This document shows, piece after piece, positions 6,882 to 13,530 of a DNA stretch of 64,000 nt. The position numbers were made by a program, and so were the translations under genes. Position 1 is the stretch's first letter, and each line of letters opens with the position of its first letter. Source of the DNA: an uncultured Eubacterium sp. (GTDB taxonomy: Bacteria > Bacillota > Clostridia > Lachnospirales > Lachnospiraceae); assembly GCA_900551945.1 (NCBI GenBank), contig URYE01000001.1, forward strand, positions 1 to 64,000. The letters are read 5' to 3'. The notes under the pieces are model-generated. The model saw only the letters and a program-made list of their open reading frames with translations, was not told the DNA's origin and ran no database searches.

Positions 6882-6910
6882 ATAATAACATATAATATGG
6901 TAATTTACAA
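6882..6910 (-). promoter_or_regulatory. Promoter of toxin 2
   Basis: Minus strand TTGTAA (6910-6905), 17-base spacer, TATTAT (6887-6882). The transcript begins near GGTGTTACC, the same motif as toxin 1. Confidence 0.6.
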
Positions 6911-6979
6911 ACGAAACATATAGAAGCTTCTGTATTGTATTTGTTTTAAAAATTTAATATTTATAAGTTGGGTATCAAC

Positions 6980-7160
6980 TTTAAAATATGCTTTACAGAA
7001 ACACTATTTAATGGTACAATTATTAAAATAATCATCGGCACTTTTTAGGCACTAATTAAACAAATGATGATTAATTTGTAATTATTATAAAGGTTATAGT
7101 GGCTTAATGTACTATTGGGATAAAGATGTTAATAGAAATTAGATTATTATAGGCTCATAT
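6980..7160. repeat. Module-end repeat shared with 8815-8998
   Basis: About 180 bases match 8815-8998 at most positions, including an inverted pair TAATCATC...GATGATTA and the common end TTAGATTATTATA-GCTCATATG. The copy here runs directly into the tRNA-Lys end at 7161; the copy at 8998 does not. No ORF. It may hold recombination or integration sites. Confidence 0.65.
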
Positions 7161-7183
7161 GGGTTCGAACCCCGGTGGGCTCA
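7161..7183 (+). other. tRNA-Lys 3' end duplicate, attachment-site copy 2
   Basis: The 23 bases from the T-loop to the discriminator A are identical to 5895-5917. Sequence upstream does not match tRNA. Two copies 1.27 kb apart in the same orientation show that a second element was inserted in tandem. Confidence 0.75.
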
Positions 7184-7190
7184 CTTTGAA

Positions 7191-7220
7191 AAGAATGGTC
7201 AAAAACCATTCTTTTTTTTC
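7191..7220 (+). terminator. Terminator after attachment copy 2
   Basis: AAGAATGGT (7191-7199) pairs with ACCATTCTT (7205-7213), followed by a T-run. It resembles the hairpin after copy 1 in place and core sequence. Confidence 0.75.
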
Positions 7221-7260
7221 GTTTCGAGCCAATGGATAATAAATTAATAAACTTTATAAA

Positions 7261-7304
7261 AAGCAGGTGCTTATTAGTTTAAAACTTAGGAGCTTGCTTT
7301 TTTT
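7261..7304 (+). terminator. Terminator upstream of the ars promoter
   Basis: AAGCAGGTGCT (7261-7271) pairs imperfectly with AGCTTGCTT (7291-7299) and is followed by T-residues. It insulates the ars operon from upstream reading. Confidence 0.55.
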
Positions 7305-7314
7305 ATTCAATATA

Positions 7315-7366
7315 CATTGACAACTGTCTATGTATGTGATATAAAATATATAGATGGCTGTCAATG
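7315..7366 (+). promoter_or_regulatory. Promoter and operator of the ars operon
   Basis: TTGACA (7317-7322), 17-base spacer, TATAAA (7340-7345). An inverted repeat spans the promoter: CATTGACA..TCTAT (7315-7331) against ATAGA..TGTCAATG (7350-7366). This is a typical site for an ArsR-type repressor, here probably the product of the first gene. Confidence 0.7.
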
Positions 7367-7378
7367 TGAGGTGGTTAT

Positions 7379-7648
7379 ATGAAATCAAAGTATGTATCAC
7401 TTATATGCAAAGTGTTAGGAGATACTAATAGACTTGAAATTATTCAGATGTTATCTGATGGGGAAAAGTGTGGTTGTAAACTTCTTGAACGATTTGAAAT
7501 TACACAGCCAACATTATCTCATCATATGAAGATTTTAATAGAGTGTGGTCTTGTAAATCAACGTAAGGAAGGTAAATGGCATTATTATTCACTAAATTGT
7601 GAAACTTTAAAAGAATATATGATGTATTTTGAAAATTTAGTGAGATAA
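7379..7648 (+). CDS. arsR: ArsR/SmtB-family repressor
   Basis: An 89-aa winged-helix repressor. The metal-binding position of the family (ELCVCDL) reads GEKCGCKLL, keeping the Cys-x-Cys pair, followed by a recognition helix (QPTLSHHMKILIECGLV) and wing (KEGKWHYYSL). It heads an operon with a DUF5714 gene and arsC, and its probable operator overlaps the promoter just upstream. Bound arsenite would release it from DNA. Assignment as arsenic sensor rests on the neighbouring arsC and the Cys pair. Confidence 0.85.
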   Translation: MKSKYVSLICKVLGDTNRLEIIQMLSDGEKCGCKLLERFEITQPTLSHHMKILIECGLVNQRKEGKWHYYSLNCETLKEYMMYFENLVR

Positions 7649-7662
7649 TAGAAAGGAAAAAT

Positions 7663-8217
7663 ATGACGATACCTAAGAAAGCAAAATTAATATTAAGAGA
7701 TATTAAAAAAGAAGAGGGAATAAATCCTATTCATATATTTAGAAATATTGCAAAAAAAGAATATATAGGTATTCATGGACCAGAGCATCATATTTTAGAT
7801 GGTGCAAGTTTACTTGTAGCATATAAAAATGCTGGAGGAAATATAGATATTGATAGTGCACTTGAAAAGTTAATGGAAGAGGGCATTAGAATGCCAGGTG
7901 CTATGTGTGGTTTGTGGGGAGTTTGTGGTGCTATAACATCAATTGGGGCAGCATTATCAATTATCGATGAAACAGGTCCTTTATCTAAAGATGGAACGTG
8001 GGGCTATCATATGCAGTTCACATCAAATGCAATTAGTGAGTTAGGAAAGATAAATGGACCAAGATGTTGTAAGAGAGATGCAATGATAGCATTTAAGAAT
8101 GGTATAGAGTATGTTAATAGTCATTATGGAGTTTCTTTAGAATATGAACATGTAAAATGCGATTATTTTAATCAGAACGAGCAATGTATTAAAGAAAGGT
8201 GTCCATATTATGAGTAA
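7663..8217 (+). CDS. Cys-rich DUF5714-like protein
   Basis: A 184-aa soluble protein with three cysteine groups: a GAMCGLWGVCGA segment near residue 83, GPRCC near residue 133, and a C-terminal cluster C-x8-C-x4-C ending PYYE. It resembles DUF5714 proteins, which have no settled function. Cysteine spacing suggests metal or Fe-S binding. It lies 14 bases after arsR and overlaps arsC by 8 bases, so it is in the arsenic operon and probably acts on arsenic or its thiol chemistry. That role is inferred only from context. Confidence 0.6.
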   Translation: MTIPKKAKLILRDIKKEEGINPIHIFRNIAKKEYIGIHGPEHHILDGASLLVAYKNAGGNIDIDSALEKLMEEGIRMPGAMCGLWGVCGAITSIGAALSIIDETGPLSKDGTWGYHMQFTSNAISELGKINGPRCCKRDAMIAFKNGIEYVNSHYGVSLEYEHVKCDYFNQNEQCIKERCPYYE

Positions 8218-8608
8218 AAAGAAAGTTGCATTTATTTGTGTTCATAATTCGTGTCGAAGTCAGATTGCAGAAGCACTTGGAAAATATTTAGCTTCAGATG
8301 TATTTGAAAGTTACTCGGCAGGAACTGAAACAAAGTCTCAGATTAATCAAGATGCTGTTCGTATTATGAAAGAGTTATATAGAATTGATATGGAAGCAAC
8401 ACAATATTCTAAATTGATTAGTGATATTCCAAATGTGGATATTGCTATATCTATGGGCTGTAATGTGGAATGTCCTTTTATAGGAAGAGTTTTTGATGAT
8501 AATTGGAAACTTGAAGACCCAACTGGGAAATCAGATGAGTACTTTAAAGTTATAATCAAAGAAATAGAGAGTAAAATATTAAATCTAAAAAAGATGTTAA
8601 GTGAATAA
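8210..8608 (+). CDS. arsC: Arsenate reductase, thioredoxin/LMW-phosphatase type
   Basis: A 132-aa protein of the low-molecular-weight phosphatase fold. The catalytic loop CVHNSCR (Cys10-x5-Arg16) is intact, and the two extra cysteines of the thioredoxin-linked enzymes appear in MGCNVECPF near residues 82-87; a DP motif (EDPTGKS) follows. It reduces arsenate to arsenite using thioredoxin. The start overlaps the upstream gene by 8 bases. No arsenite exporter (arsB/acr3) lies in this operon, which is unusual because the product is more toxic than the substrate. Confidence 0.9.
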   Translation: MSKKKVAFICVHNSCRSQIAEALGKYLASDVFESYSAGTETKSQINQDAVRIMKELYRIDMEATQYSKLISDIPNVDIAISMGCNVECPFIGRVFDDNWKLEDPTGKSDEYFKVIIKEIESKILNLKKMLSE

Positions 8609-8721
8609 AATGATATTTTATTTATGAAAAAGCGTGGAATAATTTCAAGTGTATATGAGTAATAAAAAAATTAAAACAAATATAATTTGATGTAAATATA
8701 GAAATAGAGTAATATATTAAT

Positions 8722-8813
8722 ATGAAAAAGGTGCTACCTATAGATGGTTAGCCTTTAGAGTTTAAGTTATTATAAAATAACCGTATCCATTGGCGTGGGG
8801 CGGTTATTTTTTT
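8722..8813 (+). ncRNA. Orphan antitoxin RNA 3 (toxin deleted)
   Basis: Promoter TTGATG (8687-8692), 17-base spacer, TAATAT (8710-8715). The RNA body matches antitoxin 2 almost base for base and ends in ATAACCG (8777-8783) / CGGTTAT (8801-8807) plus T-run. Immediately after the T-run the sequence jumps to the part that in copy 2 lies beyond the toxin promoter. The whole convergent toxin gene is missing. Confidence 0.7.
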
Positions 8814-8814
8814 A

Positions 8815-8998
8815 CTTTAAAATATACTTTACATAAATTCTATTTAATGATATAATTATTAAGATAATCATCGGCATTTTTTGGTACTAATTAAACAAAT
8901 GATGATTAATTTATAATTATTATAAAATTTATAGTTGCTTAATGCGCTATTAGGACAAATACATTAAAAGAAATTAGATTATTATAAGCTCATATGTT
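8815..8998. repeat. Module-end repeat, second copy
   Basis: Matches 6980-7160. It ends at the shared GCTCATATG but is not followed by a tRNA-Lys end, so the attachment sequence here is lost or was never present. Confidence 0.6.
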
Positions 8999-9021
8999 TT
9001 TATAGTAATAATTAATAACAG

Positions 9022-9056
9022 AAGCGGATGAGATTAAGTTCTTATCCGCTTTTTGT
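9022..9056 (+). terminator. Terminator at the edge of the accessory region
   Basis: AGCGGAT pairs with ATCCGCT and is followed by TTTTT. No gene ends directly upstream. It probably belonged to the original tRNA-Lys transcription unit or an ancestral neighbour. Confidence 0.6.
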
Positions 9057-9057
9057 G

Positions 9058-9150
9058 TTATGCAAACAACGATGCAAAGTCTGTACTTTCACAAGGCTTT
9101 GGTGACTGTTGTGATAATTTGAGAAGCTGCAGAGCGAGGTTCTCATATTT
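9058..9150. repeat. E-family dispersed repeat, copy E1
   Basis: One of eight related ~50-95-base sequences in this window (9058, two at 16708, 18153, 24504, 49587, 54880, 60456). It begins directly after a terminator T-run and ends 27 bases before the NSS transporter. Reverse-complement reading gives an open frame of ~30 codons ending KPCESTDFASLFA-stop. Confidence 0.7.
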
Positions 9151-9177
9151 ATATATAATGTATGAAAGGGTTTATTT

Positions 9178-10647
9178 ATGAAAGAAAGAGAGAAGTTTAA
9201 ATCAAGATTAGGCTTTATCCTTGTATCGGCGGGTTGCGCTATTGGTCTTGGTAACGTGTGGAAGTTCCCGTATATATGTGGGGAAAACGGTGGTGCGGTG
9301 TTCTTGCTTATATACTTGTTATTTATGGCAATAATAGCATGGCCAATTCTTGTCTGTGAATTTGCAGTTGGGCGAGGAAGTAGAAAAAGTATAGCACAAG
9401 CATTTCCATTGCTTGAAAGCGAAAAGAGTAATTGGCATAGAGTTAAGTGGTTCGGCTTGTTTGGTAATTACTTACTTATGATGTTTTATACAATGGTAAG
9501 TGGATGGATGATGTATTATGCGTATAATTCAGCATTAGGTAATTTGTCTGGATTAGATGCACATGAGATAACAGAGCAATTTAGCACAATGCTTGCTTCA
9601 CCAGTAAAAATGATGTTTTGGACTGTAGTAGTAATTCTTATAGCATTTGGTATATGTTCGCTAGGTGTTCAAAATGGCGTTGAAAAGATTACAAAAGTAA
9701 TGATGATATGTTTAATGGTGCTTATGGTAGTGCTTGCATTTAATTCTCTGACACTTGATAATGCTTTAGAAGGGTTAAAGTTTTATCTTGTACCTGATAT
9801 AGAAAGAGCTGCACAAAAAGGTTGGGGAAATGTTATTTTTGCAGCATTGACACATGCGTTCTTTACATTAAGTGTTGGTATGGGGTCGATGTGTATTTTT
9901 GGTAGTTATCTTGAAAAAGATCACAAGCTCACAAATGAGTCATTAAATGTAGTAATACTTGATACATTTATTGCTATAACAGCGGGAATAATAATAATAC
10001 CAGCTTGCTTTGCATTTGGTGTACAGCCAGATTCAGGCCCATCACTTTTATTTATTACTTTGCCAAATGTATTTAACAATATGGTAGGTGGTAGAATATG
10101 GGGAACAATGTTCTTTATATTTATGGTATTCGCTTCTATTTCAACAGTAATAGCTGTATTTGAAAATATTATTGCAATGACAATGGAAATATGGAACATA
10201 GAAAGAAAAAAAGCAGTTCTTATTAATATTTTTGGTGTTATAATTCTTTCAATGCCAGCAGTATTAGGTTATAATGTGTTATCAGGAATAACACCAATGG
10301 GCGCAGGCTCAACAATAATGGATTTGGAAGACTTTATTGTGTCTTACAATATACTTCCATTAGGTGGTCTTGTATTTGTTCTTTTCTGTACAAGAAAGAA
10401 TGGTTGGGGCTTTGATAACTTTGTAAAAGAAGTTGATACTGGAAAGGGCTTTAATTTTCCAGTATGGGTAAAAGGTTACATGTCTTATGTATTGCCACTT
10501 ATCGTAATTGTTGTATATATAAAAGGCTACTATGATATGTTTAGTCCAAAGGGAACAGCAGAGCTTATAAAGTGGATGATAATTGCATTTTTGTTCCTTA
10601 CAATAGTAATAAGCTTTTCTTTAAAGGCAACAAAGAAAAAGAAATAA
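9178..10647 (+). CDS. NSS-family sodium-dependent amino acid transporter
   Basis: A 489-aa membrane protein of the neurotransmitter:sodium symporter family (LeuT/TnaT/MhsT group), which imports amino acids with Na+. The family signature at the start is clear: GFILVSAGCAIGLGNVWKFP, with the helix-1 unwound sodium and substrate site, followed by GENGGAVFLLIYL. About 11 membrane helices are visible and length is normal for bacterial members. The ATG at 9178 follows GAAAGGG. It stands alone, with an E-family repeat upstream and a terminator downstream. Substrate is likely an aromatic or hydrophobic amino acid, not determinable here. Confidence 0.9.
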   Translation: MKEREKFKSRLGFILVSAGCAIGLGNVWKFPYICGENGGAVFLLIYLLFMAIIAWPILVCEFAVGRGSRKSIAQAFPLLESEKSNWHRVKWFGLFGNYLLMMFYTMVSGWMMYYAYNSALGNLSGLDAHEITEQFSTMLASPVKMMFWTVVVILIAFGICSLGVQNGVEKITKVMMICLMVLMVVLAFNSLTLDNALEGLKFYLVPDIERAAQKGWGNVIFAALTHAFFTLSVGMGSMCIFGSYLEKDHKLTNESLNVVILDTFIAITAGIIIIPACFAFGVQPDSGPSLLFITLPNVFNNMVGGRIWGTMFFIFMVFASISTVIAVFENIIAMTMEIWNIERKKAVLINIFGVIILSMPAVLGYNVLSGITPMGAGSTIMDLEDFIVSYNILPLGGLVFVLFCTRKNGWGFDNFVKEVDTGKGFNFPVWVKGYMSYVLPLIVIVVYIKGYYDMFSPKGTAELIKWMIIAFLFLTIVISFSLKATKKKK

Positions 10648-10672
10648 TTAATATAAAATCTTGTTAAATCAG

Positions 10673-10715
10673 TCCCCAACTTATGTTGCGTAAAGTGATA
10701 AGTTGGGGATTTATA
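10673..10715 (+). terminator. Terminator of the NSS transporter gene
   Basis: TCCCCAACTTAT (10673-10684) pairs perfectly with ATAAGTTGGGGA (10699-10710), followed by TTTATATATT. Confidence 0.75.
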
Positions 10716-10744
10716 TATTGACGTAGAAAGGATAGGATAATAAT

Positions 10745-11566
10745 ATGAGTCAAGATTGTACACATGATTGCGGAAGCTGTGGTTCAGATTGCGCTGACAG
10801 AACACAGCCAGAAAAATTAAGAAATGCTAATAATAGTAATGTAAAAAAAGTAATTGCTGTTGTAAGTGGTAAGGGTGGTGTTGGTAAATCACTTGTAACT
10901 TCAATGATGGCAGTTAAATCAGCTAAAAGTGGTTTAAAGACAGCTATCCTTGATGCTGATATAACTGGTCCTTCAATTCCTAAGTCATTTGGAGTTAAGG
11001 GTAGAGTAGGTTGTGATGAAGCCGGAACAGTTATATATCCAGCAGTTACAAAAGAAGGTATTAAGATAATGTCTGTTAATCTTCTTATGGAAAATGAAAC
11101 TGACCCAGTAATATGGAGAGGTCCAGTTATTGCAAATGCAGTTAGAGAGTTTTGGGAAAATGTAGAATGGGACGATGTGGATTGTATGTTTATTGACTGT
11201 CCACCTGGAACAGGAGATGTACCTCTTACAATATTCCAGTCACTTCCAGTAGATGGGATTATTATTGTGACATCTCCACAGGAGCTTGTTTCAATGATAG
11301 TTGAAAAGGCAGTTAATATGGCTAAAATGATGAATGTGCCAGTACTTGGTATTGTTGAGAATATGTCATACTTTAAATGTCCAGATTGTGGAAATGTTCA
11401 CTATATTTACGGAAAGAGTAATATTGAAAAGATAGCTGAAGAAAATGGAATTGAAACAATAGCAAAGCTTCCTATCGACTCTGAAACAGCTTCAAAGGTT
11501 GACGCAGGAAAAGCAGAAGAATTAGATGTTGAAGCTCTTAATGAAATATTTGAACGTATTAAATAA
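10745..11566 (+). CDS. mrp: Mrp/ApbC-type Fe-S cluster carrier ATPase
   Basis: A 273-aa P-loop ATPase of the Mrp/NBP35 family that holds and transfers Fe-S clusters. A Cys-rich N-terminus (C-x3-C-x2-C-x3-C pattern in the first 17 residues) is followed by the deviant Walker A GKGGVGKS, the family block DADITGPSIPKSFG, FIDCPPGTGD, and a C-terminal CPDC pair. The N-terminal cysteines are like NBP35 proteins. It stands alone between a transporter and a metal-resistance locus. Function as a cluster carrier is well supported by motifs; client proteins are unknown. Confidence 0.9.
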   Translation: MSQDCTHDCGSCGSDCADRTQPEKLRNANNSNVKKVIAVVSGKGGVGKSLVTSMMAVKSAKSGLKTAILDADITGPSIPKSFGVKGRVGCDEAGTVIYPAVTKEGIKIMSVNLLMENETDPVIWRGPVIANAVREFWENVEWDDVDCMFIDCPPGTGDVPLTIFQSLPVDGIIIVTSPQELVSMIVEKAVNMAKMMNVPVLGIVENMSYFKCPDCGNVHYIYGKSNIEKIAEENGIETIAKLPIDSETASKVDAGKAEELDVEALNEIFERIK

Positions 11567-11594
11567 AGGTTTAATACAAATATTTTAACAAAAT

Positions 11595-11640
11595 TAAGCA
11601 AGTTCCATATTTGTACTGCAATAAGTATGCAGCTTGCTTA
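11595..11640 (+). terminator. Hairpin after mrp
   Basis: TAAGCAAG (11595-11602) pairs with CTTGCTTA (11633-11640). The following sequence is only modestly T-rich, so termination may be weak. Confidence 0.45.
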
Positions 11641-11766
11641 TATTAGTAGAAGTACAACTATTTTTAATTGTGTTAGAAGAAGTTTATACTTTTGATAAAA
11701 TGTGATAATAGTATTATAAGTGGATATTTAGTAAATTATAAATATTCATTAACTATTGTTGAAAAA

Positions 11767-11845
11767 CAAGGGAATAGTCTTTATAGTATATGGCTTAGAA
11801 TTAATTGTCTTATACTATAAAGGTTGTTCCCTTGAGTTATTTTTA
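11767..11845. terminator. Long hairpin in the mrp-cadC gap
   Basis: CAAGGGAA...CTTTATAGTATA (from 11767) pairs with TATACTATAAAGG...TTCCCTTG (to 11834); a T-rich tract follows. The 446-base gap between mrp and the CadC-like gene holds this hairpin, the previous one and the promoter at 11941, and no gene that I can see. Confidence 0.5.
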
Positions 11846-11940
11846 TTATAATAAAAATAGATGGTGCCCCTTCAACAGCTTGTTGTAGAGAATAGTCAGT
11901 ATCTATATGTAAAAAAATTATATATATAAGTTAAAAATAC

Positions 11941-11996
11941 TTGCAAAGTAATATAATAAGTGCTATAGTGAACATATGAACAGATATTCATATGTT
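11941..11996 (+). promoter_or_regulatory. Promoter and SmtB/CadC-type operator
   Basis: TTGCAA (11941-11946), 17-base spacer, TATAGT (11964-11969). A perfect 10-6-10 palindrome, AACATATGAA-CAGATA-TTCATATGTT (11971-11996), covers the transcription start. It closely fits the ATATGAA-n6-TTCATAT sites of SmtB/CadC/CzrA repressors, so the downstream gene is probably autoregulated by zinc or cadmium. Confidence 0.8.
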
Positions 11997-12012
11997 TCGG
12001 AAAGGTGTGATT

Positions 12013-12375
12013 ATGAATAATAAGTTTGAAACAGATTGTTGTGATATGTTTGAAGTACATGATAATGTAGTATGTGAAGTCAGAAAAAGTCTTCCTGATG
12101 ATGAATGTCTTGAAAGCCTTGCTGATATATTTAAGGTATTTGGTGACAAGACAAGAATAAGAATTTTATATGTTCTTCATGTAAAGGAATTATGTGTATG
12201 TGATATAGCACAACTTCTTAACATGAACCAGTCGGCAATATCTCATCAATTAAAGGTATTAAGACAGGCGAAGCTTATTAAGAGTAGGAGAGAGGGCAAG
12301 TCAGTTTATTATTCTCTTGATGACTCACACGTTCACGAAATTCTTAACATGGGAATGGAACATATAATGGAATAA
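12013..12375 (+). CDS. cadC: CadC/SmtB-type metal-responsive repressor
   Basis: A 120-aa ArsR/SmtB winged-helix protein. The ELCVCDI metal box lies near residue 60, and the N-terminus has extra cysteines (DCCDMF, VVCEV), as in CadC, where N-terminal and box cysteines jointly bind Cd/Pb/Bi. Recognition helix NQSAISHQLKVLRQAKLI. I start at the ATG at 12013, which follows AAAGGTG; an ATG at 11992 would lie inside the operator. It is upstream of an HMA protein and a Cd/Zn ATPase. The name cadC is by resemblance. Confidence 0.8.
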   Translation: MNNKFETDCCDMFEVHDNVVCEVRKSLPDDECLESLADIFKVFGDKTRIRILYVLHVKELCVCDIAQLLNMNQSAISHQLKVLRQAKLIKSRREGKSVYYSLDDSHVHEILNMGMEHIME

Positions 12376-12632
12376 GATACCATATAATATTTCTGAATTA
12401 TATATTTTTAGAAGTATAGTGATTTTTAATATGGTTAGTTGTAAAAGATTATATGTTAAATGTAATTAGTAATATAGGATAATGTAAGAATATCTGACAT
12501 AGATTGTAAATGTTTTAGATTACAATTTTTATTATTATGGTTAATCTAAAGATAATGTATTTGTATTAAACACACATAATACATATATAATTAAATAAAA
12601 ATATAAAAGAGTGTGTAGGAATGGAGATTGTT

Positions 12633-12851
12633 ATGAAGAAGAAGTTTAAATTACAAGACCTTGATTGTGCTAATTGCGCAGCTAAGATGGAAGATGCTAT
12701 TAAGAAGCTTGATGGTGTTAATGATGCAAATGTAAGTTTTATGACACAGAAGATGACAATTGATGCAGAAGACGATAAGTTTGATGACATTATGAAGGAA
12801 GTAGTAGAAGTTTGTAAAAAAGTTGAGCCTGATTGCGTTATATTAATGTAA
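12633..12851 (+). CDS. Free-standing heavy-metal-associated (HMA) domain protein
   Basis: A 72-aa HMA ferredoxin-like domain with the metal-binding loop DLDCANCAAKM, the form found at the N-terminus of CadA/ZntA pumps rather than the MTCxxC of copper chaperones. I choose the ATG at 12633 since GGAG lies seven bases upstream; the ATG at 12621 has no suitable site. The pump 680 bases downstream lacks this domain, so the usual N-terminal domain appears as a separate gene here. It probably delivers Zn/Cd to the pump. Confidence 0.85.
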   Translation: MKKKFKLQDLDCANCAAKMEDAIKKLDGVNDANVSFMTQKMTIDAEDDKFDDIMKEVVEVCKKVEPDCVILM

Positions 12852-12881
12852 TTGTAAAATTTAGTTTGTTGGCAGGTAGAG

Positions 12882-13097
12882 GGCAGTAGGGTTGATATTT
12901 TATAGTCAATGGATAAATGCTAAGTAGTTCTAAGATGTGCTGTTTAGGTATTAAAAACAGACGTGACCGTAATGAATACGACGTCGTGTCGCTCATTACT
13001 TGCCCCGACGTCCTGTCGGGGCATCGCTGTATATTGATAGTACAACTAAGAACTACTAAGCTTTTACCATATACTATAAAATATCAATCCTACTGCC
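12882..13097. repeat. MITE-like palindrome between HMA and ATPase genes
   Basis: Terminal arms 12882-12906 and 13073-13097 match at 24 of 25 positions, and similarity continues inward to about 65 bases. The centre has two further stems: GTAATGA/TCATTAC (12969-12999) and GCCCCGAC/GTCGGGGC (13002-13022), much richer in GC than the flanks. There is no transposase. It looks like a non-autonomous mobile element or structured RNA gene. Confidence 0.65.
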
Positions 13098-13138
13098 TTT
13101 TGTTACGAGGCGTGTCTATATAAGATAAATGATTTAAG

Positions 13139-13352
13139 TTTTAAAAACTTACTATATGTACCAAAAATATACGCCTGTTTTCAATTTGCACCACTATGTT
13201 TTTAGTAATAAGTGATTAAACTTTTAATTAAAAATTACGTTTTAATGTTTAACAGCTTATCTAAGATGTACTAAACACTTATTATATGCACCCCCAATAT
13301 ATGCCTGTTTTCAGTTCGTTTCACTATGAGTAATAAGTGATTAAATTGTTTG
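13139..13352. repeat. Pair of ~85-base direct repeats
   Basis: 13139-13222 and 13268-13352 share the blocks ACTTATTATATG, ATATACGCCTGTTTTCA-like and AGTAATAAGTGATTAAA in the same order. They lie between the palindrome and the pump. No ORF is supported. They may be remnants of an insertion or binding sites upstream of the pump gene. Confidence 0.55.
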
Positions 13353-13530
13353 CATAGGTTGAGAGTCGATTTTTCAATTCTATGTGCCTATATTATTTGA
13401 TAAATAGTTAAATTTTTCCATAAGTTAAAGGTTGAGTTTTGGAAATTTTAGTAAATAAGTGGAACAGATAGTGGATAAGTTTGTTAGAAAAATTTTATTT
13501 TAATAGAGTAAGTGGAAAGGAGTTATTAGT

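Noticed and set aside
12917..13123. 68-codon plus-strand ORF
   Set aside because: It lies inside the MITE-like palindrome, has no ribosome site and reads through its hairpins.
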